Of a stretch of DNA of 21,864 bases, positions 15,133 to 21,864 are shown in pieces. How positions within the stretch are numbered: the stretch's first letter is position 1; each line of letters begins with the position of its first letter. The notes beneath the pieces are model-generated. The model made no database searches. It was given only the letters and a program-made list of their open reading frames with translations, and had not been told where the DNA came from. The DNA is taken from NCBI GenBank assembly GCA_947071285.1, contig CAMTFK010000060.1, forward strand, positions 1 to 21,864, read 5' to 3'. Made by a program: the position numbers and the translations under genes. This DNA comes from an uncultured Bacteroides sp. Its GTDB lineage: Bacteria > Bacteroidota > Bacteroidia > Bacteroidales > Bacteroidaceae.

Positions 15133-16322
15133 TGGTGATAGCGATGTATGATGTGCGTATATCTGTCGAGTACTTCATCCATGATGTCGCTCCATGAGCG
15201 GGAGATGGATTGTGAAGCGGCAAGTCCAACCTGCCGGATTTGCTCCGGGTGATCCGTCAGGTTACGGATAAGTAAGGCAAAATCATGCGTATTATCAGCC
15301 GAAAGGAACCCATTCTCTCCATGCCGGATAATCTCCGCAGAGGTGGAGCCTTGCAACAGAACGGAAGGTGTTTGCATCGCGGCCGCTTCACGTATCACAA
15401 GCGGAGCATTGTCATAGAAAGAGGGAAACAGGAAAAGATCCGCTGCCGCATAATAATTTTTCAAACGGTTACGGTCTGTAATGGAACCGACAAATACAAT
15501 ACGGGAAGCGAGTCCAAGCTTCTCTACCAGTTGCTTTATTTCCTTTTCAGCATATCCCGTGCCGATAAAAAACATGCGGAACGGTATATCCCTTAGTGTG
15601 GATAGCGCATTGAGCAGAAACGCAATATTCTTCTCCCAGATATGCTGCCCGACAAAGAGGAAAGTAAATTCATTAGCACGTAGTCCTAACTGGCGTCTGG
15701 CAAGCAGGCGGAATTGCTCCGGAGATTCTTCCATACGGAAATCACTTCCATTATCAACTACTTCGACCGGCCCCTTATAACCGTATTCACGCAGTGTTTC
15801 CTCCACGGCAGGCTGAGGTATCCAGACTTCATCGGCCATCTCGTAAAATCGGACAATGCGACGGATCATGTAATCTACCATGGATTGATTGGGAATAATC
15901 CGTTCGAAATCGTCCCGAAACTTGGAATGGAAAGTGGCAACGAGTGGAATGTTTTGCCTTTGGGCGATCCGCTTGGCAAGTGTACCGGAAGAAAACGGGC
16001 AATGCGCATGAAGCAGTCCGAAAGGAGTTTGAGCCATTCGGCGGTTAAAAGGCCAGTCCACTTGCGGAATCCCGATACGATAAGGCTTCCTCATCGGAAT
16101 GGGTAAAGAAGAATAGCGGTAAACAGGATAGGGTTGACTATCCTGACAATGTGGTGATTTAGTAGTGATAACGCATACATTTCCAGTTTTCCGGTGGAGC
16201 CAGTGGGCATAGTTCATCACAGCGACCGAAACTCCATCCATAATAGGTGGAAAACAATCATTAAAAATACCGATCAGAGACGAGGCATTTGTTTCTTGTC
16301 GTAGATTATCAAGTTTGTTCAT
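15123..16322 (-). CDS. family-4 glycosyltransferase, probably lipid-linked
   Basis: The 399-residue cytosolic enzyme has the GT-B fold of GT4. The N-terminal half begins LIGIFNDCFPPIMDGVSVAVMNYAHWL, with LLHAHCPFSSGTLAKRIA and LVATFHSKFRDDFER later. The C-terminal nucleotide-sugar domain has FTFLFVGQHIWEKNIAFLLNAL, RIVFVGSITDRNRLKNYYAAADLFLFPSFYDNAPLVIREAAAMQTPSVLL and the closing EII. The overall pattern resembles diacylglycerol or ceramide glucosyl/galactosyltransferases of the GT4 class, and the neighbours (flippase-like protein, PAP2 phosphatase) also point to a membrane lipid acceptor; neither sugar nor acceptor can be fixed from sequence. The gene lies 28 bp after the DUF5686 gene and its TAG stop overlaps the next start. 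Confidence 0.88.
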   Translation of the reverse strand: MNKLDNLRQETNASSLIGIFNDCFPPIMDGVSVAVMNYAHWLHRKTGNVCVITTKSPHCQDSQPYPVYRYSSLPIPMRKPYRIGIPQVDWPFNRRMAQTPFGLLHAHCPFSSGTLAKRIAQRQNIPLVATFHSKFRDDFERIIPNQSMVDYMIRRIVRFYEMADEVWIPQPAVEETLREYGYKGPVEVVDNGSDFRMEESPEQFRLLARRQLGLRANEFTFLFVGQHIWEKNIAFLLNALSTLRDIPFRMFFIGTGYAEKEIKQLVEKLGLASRIVFVGSITDRNRLKNYYAAADLFLFPSFYDNAPLVIREAAAMQTPSVLLQGSTSAEIIRHGENGFLSADNTHDFALLIRNLTDHPEQIRQVGLAASQSISRSWSDIMDEVLDRYTHIIHRYHQWK

Positions 16323-16350
16323 ATATCAATTATTAGTGTTCTATAAACGA

Positions 16351-18939
16351 TCAGAATGAGAATCGAAGTGCTACCCGGAAACCACTTTTTTGGATACCCG
16401 GACCATTCAGGTAGGTCAGCCTTCGATAATAATCGATGCGTAATATCTTGAAGATATTGTCCAGTCCGATACTGGCTTCCATATAGGGCGTTTTACCAAG
16501 CGGTCTTGTCCCTTCGGGAAGCATAAACAATCCTGGAGTAAGCGCCGGATTATTCTTATCAGTCAATCCACCATAGATCATATTAAAGGAAACGACTTCC
16601 CTGAGCCGTAGCCAGTTAATGATAGGAATACGGTTCAATATCCATCCTTTCAAGTAATAAGTGGCATTAAACGACACGTATTGGTCTGCCACAAACTCCA
16701 ACGCGTTCATCAAATGAAATGATTCCGGCTGGATGGTGATGGACTGGTTGGCATTCGGTAATATTAATAATGGGAAAGGAACTTTACTCCATACTTTTCC
16801 AGCCTTCGCCTGTACATCCAGTCTGCCGAACGAAGATAGCCAGATATGCTTTTCAGCACTGACCTCGGTATGGTGGTAATTATAGTCTCCACCCAGGACT
16901 CCCTTTATTCCTATTTGGTGGGATAGTTTGAATACCGGAGCGTCTTTGGAGAGATTGAAGGACGAACCTTTTCCCGCACGACCGTTGTAAAGGCGTTCTC
17001 CCGGAGCGAAACGGAGTTGCGTCCCTATTTCGGCAGTCGTAAAATCTTTTAAAAAATGCAGATTACCAGCCGCATCCCGCTCCATATACCGAAGCGTTCC
17101 GGCAGCTTCACTATTCTGGTGAAGCATCCACGATTTCCAAGTAAGCCCATTCAGCCATTCTTTTTCATATTGCAGTACGCTTTTACGGATATACTGCATT
17201 TTGGTTATCGGTTCACCTACCTTCCAAGCAAGGAACAGGTTATCTTTGCTCGTAAAAAGAAAGTCCTGTCCGGGTGTATAGAGATCGTACTCATGCATAA
17301 ATGACAGGTTATTGAGCGGGCTTTCTCCTTCAAAATAGAGTTTCTTATTAAAGCTATGAGTCAGTTTGAGGTTGTATTTTGGTTTCCGGTCTTTGAAACC
17401 GTATGCCAGATAACCACTGGCAAACCAATACGGATTGAGATTAGCGGTAGTCATTCCTCCCGCACGCAGGCGCAGTCCTTCTATACGGTTTGCACTAATG
17501 GTATTATACATAGGGCCGAAATCGAACTTTGTCTTTTTCTTATCACCATCCGTCGGAATGTATCCGGTAATCAGTATCTCCGCGGTCTTTTTAATGGCAT
17601 GAAAGACGGGTATCTTTCGCAGCCTCGCCAACAAATCTCCCACTGCGTCCTCTTTTTCTTTCAAAGGTATGGGACGATTGTGCTGCCAGAATGTATCCGG
17701 TTGCTCAACAGCCTCCGGACTGACATGGACGGTTCCCAACAATCCGAAAACGGAATCGGCTTTCTGTACCTGGAAATCGTATTTGTCGTAATTCCGCAGA
17801 TGGTGGGCATGTAGTTTCTGTACGCCTTTCACTATGTAGAAATTAATAAAGGTATTCTCCTTGCTGACTATCCAGGTGCTATCAGGCATTTGCTTAAATT
17901 CTTGTTCTATACGCAGTTGGTCCACCCAATTCAGATTGATATCGGTAGGAGTATTCAGTAATACCTTTTTTATGGAATAACGGCCATCTTGTGTGATGTA
18001 GAGATGTCCGGTAAAACCATAGCTCTGGCGGTTCACGGGTACAAAAGCCAAGTCGATGCAGGAATCGCCGGCCACATCGAGCGTATCCATTATATAATAC
18101 TGGTAGTAGTTCACTGCTTGTGTAGAAGACAGCGGACTGACGAAACGATTTAGTAAAATAGGGATGTTATTATCGAATATATTGACCGTTTTGAATATCT
18201 CTTCCAGATTGGAAGTAATCCCTACACCGTCATCCACCCCGTAGTCAATACCTTGCATACGTTTGGCCTTTACGAGCGTCTTTGCCACTTTGGGACTTTT
18301 CCGGTAATATACATCCGACAACTTCTCACGAACGGAGACAGTCAGGATCGGTTTCCCGTTGAACGCCGAGGTATCCACATAATTCTGGATAAATTTGAAC
18401 TTCCGAAGCAGTTTGTTCTTATCCAGATTGGGTTTGAAGTCATCCAGCGATAAAACCAACTTCTCATAAACCTCGGCTTGATATTTGTCTTTGGACTCAA
18501 TACGATTTTTATCCTTATGCTCGATTACCTTTTTGATAAGTTCCACTGCCGGATTATCTTTACGACGGTATTTTTCCCTCTTTGGTTTCACCACGACTTC
18601 AGATAGTTGGAACACGGCAGGTTGGAGCAGCAATTCCAGTCCTTCATTTTTTTGTCCTGCTTTCAAGGAGATTGTTTTTGGATTATATTCCAGAGAAGAT
18701 ACGGAGAGTTTCAAATGCTTTCCTTTATGTTGTAGAGTGAATTTTCCGTTTTCATCGGTTAGCATTCCTATTGTAGTACCTTCAAAATACACGGAAACAA
18801 AAGGCAGAGGTTCACCGGAAATGGAATCTTTTACCATACCCGACACCGAGGTTACGTTTTGAGCATGTACCGTAGAAAGAGCAGACGCGGCTGTATGAAA
18901 CAGGGACAGAAGCATAAAATATCTGATTGCTATCTTCAT
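16351..18939 (-). CDS. DUF5686 outer-membrane protein with carboxypeptidase-regulatory-like domain
   Basis: The 862-residue protein has a signal peptide (about 1-26, ending VHAQN). A CarboxypepD_reg-like beta-sandwich follows at about 28-112 (SGMVKDSISGEPLPFVSVYFEGTTIG, TDENGKFTL), then a basic linker and the large DUF5686 region. The C-terminal part, from about residue 480, is made of alternating aromatic strands and ends in RVALRFSF, a terminal Phe typical for outer-membrane barrels. The family is widespread in Bacteroidetes and its function is not known to me; it is not a SusC TonB receptor, since no plug domain is seen. The start overlaps the stop of the nitronate-monooxygenase-like gene by ATGA, so the two are co-translated. 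The length is normal for the family. Confidence 0.9.
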   Translation of the reverse strand: MKIAIRYFMLLSLFHTAASALSTVHAQNVTSVSGMVKDSISGEPLPFVSVYFEGTTIGMLTDENGKFTLQHKGKHLKLSVSSLEYNPKTISLKAGQKNEGLELLLQPAVFQLSEVVVKPKREKYRRKDNPAVELIKKVIEHKDKNRIESKDKYQAEVYEKLVLSLDDFKPNLDKNKLLRKFKFIQNYVDTSAFNGKPILTVSVREKLSDVYYRKSPKVAKTLVKAKRMQGIDYGVDDGVGITSNLEEIFKTVNIFDNNIPILLNRFVSPLSSTQAVNYYQYYIMDTLDVAGDSCIDLAFVPVNRQSYGFTGHLYITQDGRYSIKKVLLNTPTDINLNWVDQLRIEQEFKQMPDSTWIVSKENTFINFYIVKGVQKLHAHHLRNYDKYDFQVQKADSVFGLLGTVHVSPEAVEQPDTFWQHNRPIPLKEKEDAVGDLLARLRKIPVFHAIKKTAEILITGYIPTDGDKKKTKFDFGPMYNTISANRIEGLRLRAGGMTTANLNPYWFASGYLAYGFKDRKPKYNLKLTHSFNKKLYFEGESPLNNLSFMHEYDLYTPGQDFLFTSKDNLFLAWKVGEPITKMQYIRKSVLQYEKEWLNGLTWKSWMLHQNSEAAGTLRYMERDAAGNLHFLKDFTTAEIGTQLRFAPGERLYNGRAGKGSSFNLSKDAPVFKLSHQIGIKGVLGGDYNYHHTEVSAEKHIWLSSFGRLDVQAKAGKVWSKVPFPLLILPNANQSITIQPESFHLMNALEFVADQYVSFNATYYLKGWILNRIPIINWLRLREVVSFNMIYGGLTDKNNPALTPGLFMLPEGTRPLGKTPYMEASIGLDNIFKILRIDYYRRLTYLNGPGIQKSGFRVALRFSF

Positions 18940-20039
18940 ATCTTCTTTACTGATGTTTCTGATTCAATTAATTCGCAAACCTGTTGATATTCACCGATAA
19001 GCTCCTTCATCATTTCTTTGACTGTAACGATACGCTCGACTCTAAAAGCATTTGAACCGGCAAAAGCAAATCCTTTTTCAAAGTTTCCTTTATAAGCATG
19101 ATACAAAGCGAGTGCAATGCAATAAGGGCTCGTTTTACTGTCGCAAGTCCTGATGCAATGAAACGGACAGCATCCGGGATGTTCCGTACCGTCCTCCACT
19201 CTCTGTAAAAAAGGAGTGCGAATAGCCCGCCCAGGCATTCCTACCGGACTTTTAATAATCTTAATATCTTGTTGCCGGGAACTGACATACAATCTTTTAA
19301 AAGCATCGGCTGCATCACATTCGGTGGTTGCAACAAAGCGGGTTCCCATCTGAATGCCGGAGGCTCCCAGTTCCAACATGCGGTACATGTCTTCTCCCGT
19401 ATAGATACCTCCGGCTGCTATGACGGGAATGTTTTTGTGATACATTTCCTCAAAAACAGAAATTTCAGCTATCACCAAAGGCAATTGGGCTTCCAATGAA
19501 AAAGTCGCATCTTCCAACTGAGACTCTTTATATCCCAGATGGCCGCCTGCTTTCGGGCCTTCAAGCACTATCGCATCGGGAAGATACCGATAGGTAGTTA
19601 TCCATTTCTGACAAATCAATTTCGCGGCCCGGGCAGAAGATACAATAGGTACTAATTTAGTGGAACAATCCTCCGTAAGAAAAGAGGGCAAGTCTAACGG
19701 GAGTCCGGCTCCACAGAATATAATATCCACTTTTTCTGCTATACTGATTTTTACCAGTTCTACGAAGTTGGTAAGTGCCACCATGATATTCACGCCGATG
19801 ATACCGTTCGATTTTTCCCGTGCCTTGCGTATCTCTTCTGTCAGACCACGGTTTCCGGCTTCCACAAAACTATCGGATGACTTGGCATATAAAAGACTAA
19901 GTCCGGTAGCGGAAATAACTCCGATGCCACCTTCGTTGGCTACTGCCGCAGCCAAGCCCGATAAAGAGACACCGACTCCCATTCCTCCCTGAATAATAGG
20001 AAGGCGGGGCATTAAATTACCTATTTGCAATGTTCTCAT
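18936..20039 (-). CDS. nitronate monooxygenase/FabK-like flavoprotein
   Basis: The 367-residue TIM-barrel enzyme binds FMN: PIIQGGMGVGVS near residue 14-25, GVNIMVAL near 82-89, EGPKAGGHLGY at 160-170 with the catalytic-type His167, VIAAGGIYTG at 206-214 and GIQMGTRFVAT at 228-238. Relatives oxidise nitronates or reduce enoyl-ACP (FabK); sequence alone does not separate them. A cysteine-rich segment, C291-x3-C295-x3-C299-x7-C307 (CCPFHCIRTCDSKTSPYC), could bind an iron-sulfur cluster and is seen in some relatives; this is inference. It is the first gene of the envelope operon, about 40 nt after the predicted transcription start, and overlaps the DUF5686 gene by 4 bp. A role in envelope lipid metabolism is suggested only by its neighbours. 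Confidence 0.88.
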   Translation of the reverse strand: MRTLQIGNLMPRLPIIQGGMGVGVSLSGLAAAVANEGGIGVISATGLSLLYAKSSDSFVEAGNRGLTEEIRKAREKSNGIIGVNIMVALTNFVELVKISIAEKVDIIFCGAGLPLDLPSFLTEDCSTKLVPIVSSARAAKLICQKWITTYRYLPDAIVLEGPKAGGHLGYKESQLEDATFSLEAQLPLVIAEISVFEEMYHKNIPVIAAGGIYTGEDMYRMLELGASGIQMGTRFVATTECDAADAFKRLYVSSRQQDIKIIKSPVGMPGRAIRTPFLQRVEDGTEHPGCCPFHCIRTCDSKTSPYCIALALYHAYKGNFEKGFAFAGSNAFRVERIVTVKEMMKELIGEYQQVCELIESETSVKKI

Positions 20040-20085
20040 TGAGTGTTTTTTTATTCTTTTTGTCCTTTATGTAGAAATCTGGGGG

Positions 20086-20122
20086 CGAAAGTAGAGAGGG
20101 ATTTTGTAGACAATTTGAATTT
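20086..20122 (-). promoter_or_regulatory. operator-promoter of the envelope operon (copy 1 of a shared design)
   Basis: On the minus strand AAATTCAAATTGTCTACAAA (20122-20103) is followed after 9 bp by TACTTTCG (20093-20086), a -7 box with one mismatch. Half-sites TTCAAA and TACAAA are 11 bp apart. Nothing like a normal -33 TTTG lies at the right distance apart from the operator itself, so the promoter probably needs an activator. The gap sequences (ATCCCTCTC here, TTCACCTCT in copy 2) are also alike. Confidence 0.7.
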
Positions 20123-20279
20123 TACAAAAGGGAGAGAGCATGCAGAATTCTTTTATTATATGATAACATACATTTGAAGAAAATGACTACTTATTAATAT
20201 GGATAGATTTCAACTTGAAATAACATTCTGGAACATTATTATCTTCTAATTAATCCAGTCGGCACAGCCAGCCCCGAAT
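20123..20279. other. AT-rich intergenic stretch, no gene seen; probable junction with the second element
   Basis: Up to about 20250 the sequence is AT-rich with no supported gene. From about 20257 the composition turns GC-rich and resembles the non-coding ends of CTnDOT-family elements. The exact junction is not visible; I found no direct repeat or GTAnnTTTGC core that would mark it. Confidence 0.4.
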
Positions 20280-20366
20280 CTTGCCGTATTTCAGTTCTCT
20301 TTTTCCCCATATAGCCATTTCCTCATTTTATCACCCTGTCAATGACTTCACCTTGCCGTAGTTCAG
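20280..20366 (+). repeat. 15-bp direct repeat, two copies
   Basis: CTTGCCGTATTTCAG (20280-20294) and CTTGCCGTAGTTCAG (20352-20366) differ in one base and are 72 bp apart start to start. They lie at the edge of the second element, where recombinase or transfer-origin proteins bind; role unknown. Confidence 0.6.
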
Positions 20367-20402
20367 GGTGCGAAGCTACGTCCGGGGCCCCTAAAAATCT
20401 GC

Positions 20403-20429
20403 AAGCCCGCTTCGCGCCCTGCGGGTTTT
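20403..20429 (+). terminator. possible Rho-independent terminator
   Basis: AAGCCCGC (20403-20410) pairs with GCGGGTTTT (20421-20429), with one G-T wobble and a 10-nt loop, and ends in four T. It reads on the plus strand, but no plus-strand gene precedes it in the last kilobase, so it may instead be an attenuator or structural site. Confidence 0.35.
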
Positions 20430-20431
20430 GG

Positions 20432-20476
20432 CGAAAATTTTTCAATCCGTCCAGCGGGGCGGTTGAAAATTTTTCA
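20432..20476. repeat. two dyads of GAAAATTTTTCA spaced 32 bp
   Basis: CGAAAATTTTTCA (20432-20444) and TGAAAATTTTTCA (20464-20476) are near-perfect and perfect 13-bp palindromes, 32 bp apart, about three helical turns. They flank a GC-rich core (CCGTCCAGCGGGGCGG). The layout suggests a pair of sites on one face of the helix for a dimeric protein upstream of the gene at 20571. Confidence 0.6.
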
Positions 20477-20570
20477 CCAAAAGCCTTGCATATTTTCTCC
20501 CCGTCCGTATCTGCCCCCTGAAACGAGCAAGGTGAAGCCACCGACAAGGCATAAAAAAAAAGTCAATGTT

Positions 20571-20864
20571 ATGAAAAAGAGAACTGAAATACAGCAAGAT
20601 TTGAAACGAGGCTTCGGCTCCGCTCCAACTGGCATTAAAAAATGGGTGAAGTGGTTGGCGGTCGGCTTCGTGGTGTACGTGGTGGTGCGGTTTGTGTGTG
20701 CCTTTGTCGGTGGTGTAGTGGCTGGTTTGGGCGGTTTGTTGCCCATGTTGGGAGTTTTGGCGGTGGTGGTCTTCCTCATCCGTGCCGTGTGGCGCATCCT
20801 TTCCGCTTTCGTTTCCCTTTGCGTGCTTGCTCTTTTGCTCATTCTTTTTTGCGTGATACTCTGA
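20571..20864 (+). CDS. small membrane protein of a CTnDOT-family element
   Basis: The 97-residue protein starts at MKKRTEIQQDLKRGFGSAPTG; a longer frame from 20463 runs through the palindromic repeat region and is unlikely to be coding. After a basic N-terminal segment come two or three hydrophobic stretches rich in Val and Gly (about 27-42, 44-66 and 75-97), with a charged RAVWR turn between the last two. The protein is probably in the inner membrane. I know it only as a type found in CTnDOT-like elements and have no function to offer. It is followed after 32 bp by the large accessory gene at 20897 on the same strand. Confidence 0.75.
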   Translation: MKKRTEIQQDLKRGFGSAPTGIKKWVKWLAVGFVVYVVVRFVCAFVGGVVAGLGGLLPMLGVLAVVVFLIRAVWRILSAFVSLCVLALLLILFCVIL

Positions 20865-20896
20865 CTGATTATTAATCCCTTTAAAATTCAATCATT

Positions 20897-21864
20897 ATGA
20901 CTAAAGTACATTTATTAGGAGCTAACAGAAGCTATGACAGAGACATTCAGACCGTTTCAGTCAATCAGATTGTTGTGTTGGAAGGCTACGCAGGCGGTAG
21001 TTATGTAGTCTATGACGTCACCCGTAACCAACGTGGATTTACCTATCATCTTGTACATACAAGAACCTACGACTTCAACACATCCGACCTTATCCGCCCG
21101 TTATCTGAAAAGTTCGGAATAGGTATCTATTACGACAGTGAGAACCCGACGTTTTTAGATCCGTTGGAAACGGCTGCTTTACTCACTAAGGCGAAAGAGA
21201 AGAAAGCCGAAGACGAACGGAAAGCGAAGGAAGAACGGGATGAACACGAACGTATCTCGAAAATCGGTGCGGCACGGTTGTGCCCCCTTATTCCATCGGA
21301 TGCAAAAGCCGTTATTATCGGAGAATTACGGGTAAGTGAATGCGACAGTTATACCGATTACTATGATTATCGGACAGAACGAACCGTCATTTTAGGTTTC
21401 TCCAAACATACACGCAACCTCTTTGCAGAGATGCGCAAATGTGCCGCCAATTTTGAGGGAACGTCCCATTTAGCGGAATATAACGCAGACTTCGAACACC
21501 GTGAGAATTACAGCATGGGGGACGGCATGTATTTAGGCAGGAACAAGTACAGTGGTTGGACGATCAATAAAGAGCCGATTTACAGCCTTGAAAAGTTCCT
21601 TGAACGGTTTGCATACACCGCAGGGGATGAAGCAAATATTTGTTTGAAAACACCGCAAAACCAAACAGACACGGCAGAACAGCCGACAGCATCCGCAGAC
21701 CTTTCAGCCCTCAATCTTGAAATTGTGGAATACAGCGAAAAGGCGATAGCCGTATTCGGTGACACCAAACCGATAAAAGGCATTCTGAAAGACTTGAACG
21801 GTCTGTTCCGTGCGAACCTTACCTACAACGGAGAAAGGCGTGCAGGGTGGATATATAGCAAGAA
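20897..21864 (+). CDS. element accessory protein, partial at the window end
   Basis: The frame is open from ATG at 20897 through the window end, 322 complete codons. It begins MTKVHLLGANRSYDRDIQTVS. After a beta-rich N-terminal domain of about 100 residues comes a charged helix (KAKEKKAEDERKAKEERDEHER), then a Tyr-rich domain (CDSYTDYYDYRTERTVILGFSKHTRNLFAEM). Near the end, IKGILKDLNGLFRANLTYNGERRAGWIYSK is the short repeat-like motif (LKxLxGxFN..L..GxxxGWIFSK) often seen at the ends of accessory proteins of plasmids and CTnDOT-type elements. The protein has no signal peptide. Its role is unknown to me; anti-restriction or DNA-modification roles have been guessed for relatives but nothing here proves it. 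Confidence 0.8.
   Translation, partial: MTKVHLLGANRSYDRDIQTVSVNQIVVLEGYAGGSYVVYDVTRNQRGFTYHLVHTRTYDFNTSDLIRPLSEKFGIGIYYDSENPTFLDPLETAALLTKAKEKKAEDERKAKEERDEHERISKIGAARLCPLIPSDAKAVIIGELRVSECDSYTDYYDYRTERTVILGFSKHTRNLFAEMRKCAANFEGTSHLAEYNADFEHRENYSMGDGMYLGRNKYSGWTINKEPIYSLEKFLERFAYTAGDEANICLKTPQNQTDTAEQPTASADLSALNLEIVEYSEKAIAVFGDTKPIKGILKDLNGLFRANLTYNGERRAGWIYSK

Larger units (their letters stand above)
20241..21864. mobile_element. edge of a second, CTnDOT-family element (partial)
   Basis: A sharp rise in GC, repeats, a terminator-like hairpin, a small glycine/valine-rich membrane protein and a large accessory protein ending the window are of the kind carried by CTnDOT-type integrative elements. 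No integrase or transfer gene of this element lies within the window, so the assignment rests on resemblance of the two genes and on composition. Confidence 0.55.

Noticed and set aside
20463..20570. Upstream extension of the small membrane protein gene to 20463
   Set aside because: The added 36 residues run through a palindromic repeat, are low in similarity to any protein, and the ATG at 20571 begins a typical basic N-terminus.
20442..20891. Minus-strand reading frames opposite the small membrane protein
   Set aside because: They are low-complexity mirror frames (His/Thr/Lys-rich) of a valine/glycine-rich gene and lack any domain or start context.

Overview
The window is a piece of a Bacteroides-type genome (order Bacteroidales). 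The evidence is a family of Bacteroides signals seen together: -7 promoter elements of the form TAnnTTTG, an RteB/RteC regulator pair known from CTnDOT-type integrative elements, a Bacteroides-style tyrosine recombinase, a DUF5686 outer-membrane protein, and an rsmI/tdk neighbourhood typical of the genus. No species is claimed.

Layout. (1) 1-3143 is core chromosome: rsmI and a small coiled-coil gene on the minus strand, divergent from tdk and a PerM/AI-2E-type membrane protein. (2) 3224-3296 is tRNA-Lys(TTT) with a strong terminator. (3) About 3300-10608 is an integrated element: a tyrosine recombinase directly downstream of the tRNA gene, then (minus strand) two small excisionase-like HTH genes, three tandem paralogous genes of unknown function, an RteC-like gene, and an RteB-like NtrC-family activator. 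The order matches the CTnDOT control cascade (RteB activates rteC, RteC activates the xis operon, Xis and integrase excise the element), but no tetQ, rteA, mobilisation or transfer gene is visible. The far attachment site was not found. (4) About 10662-20039 is a chromosomal envelope cluster on the minus strand, with overlapping or closely spaced genes: nitronate-monooxygenase-like enzyme, DUF5686 protein, family-4 glycosyltransferase, UPF0104/flippase-like membrane protein (frameshifted), OmpR-type response regulator, histidine kinase, PAP2 phosphatase, and then a small HMA-like protein with its own promoter. (5) About 20240-21864 looks like the start of a second CTnDOT-family element, cut by the window end.

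Two observations stand out. First, three consecutive genes of the element's excision-side operon contain four in-frame TGA codons, each at a place where Trp is expected, with no frameshifts; no real stop codon in the element is TGA, whereas TGA ends about half of the flanking genes. This is either a very biased set of nonsense mutations or TGA read as Trp. Second, the envelope operon and the small gene after it have matching promoters: a 20-bp operator (one mismatch) with 11-bp-spaced half-sites, set exactly 9 bp from the -7 element in both. This is the signature of an OmpR-family regulator, plausibly the one encoded between them.
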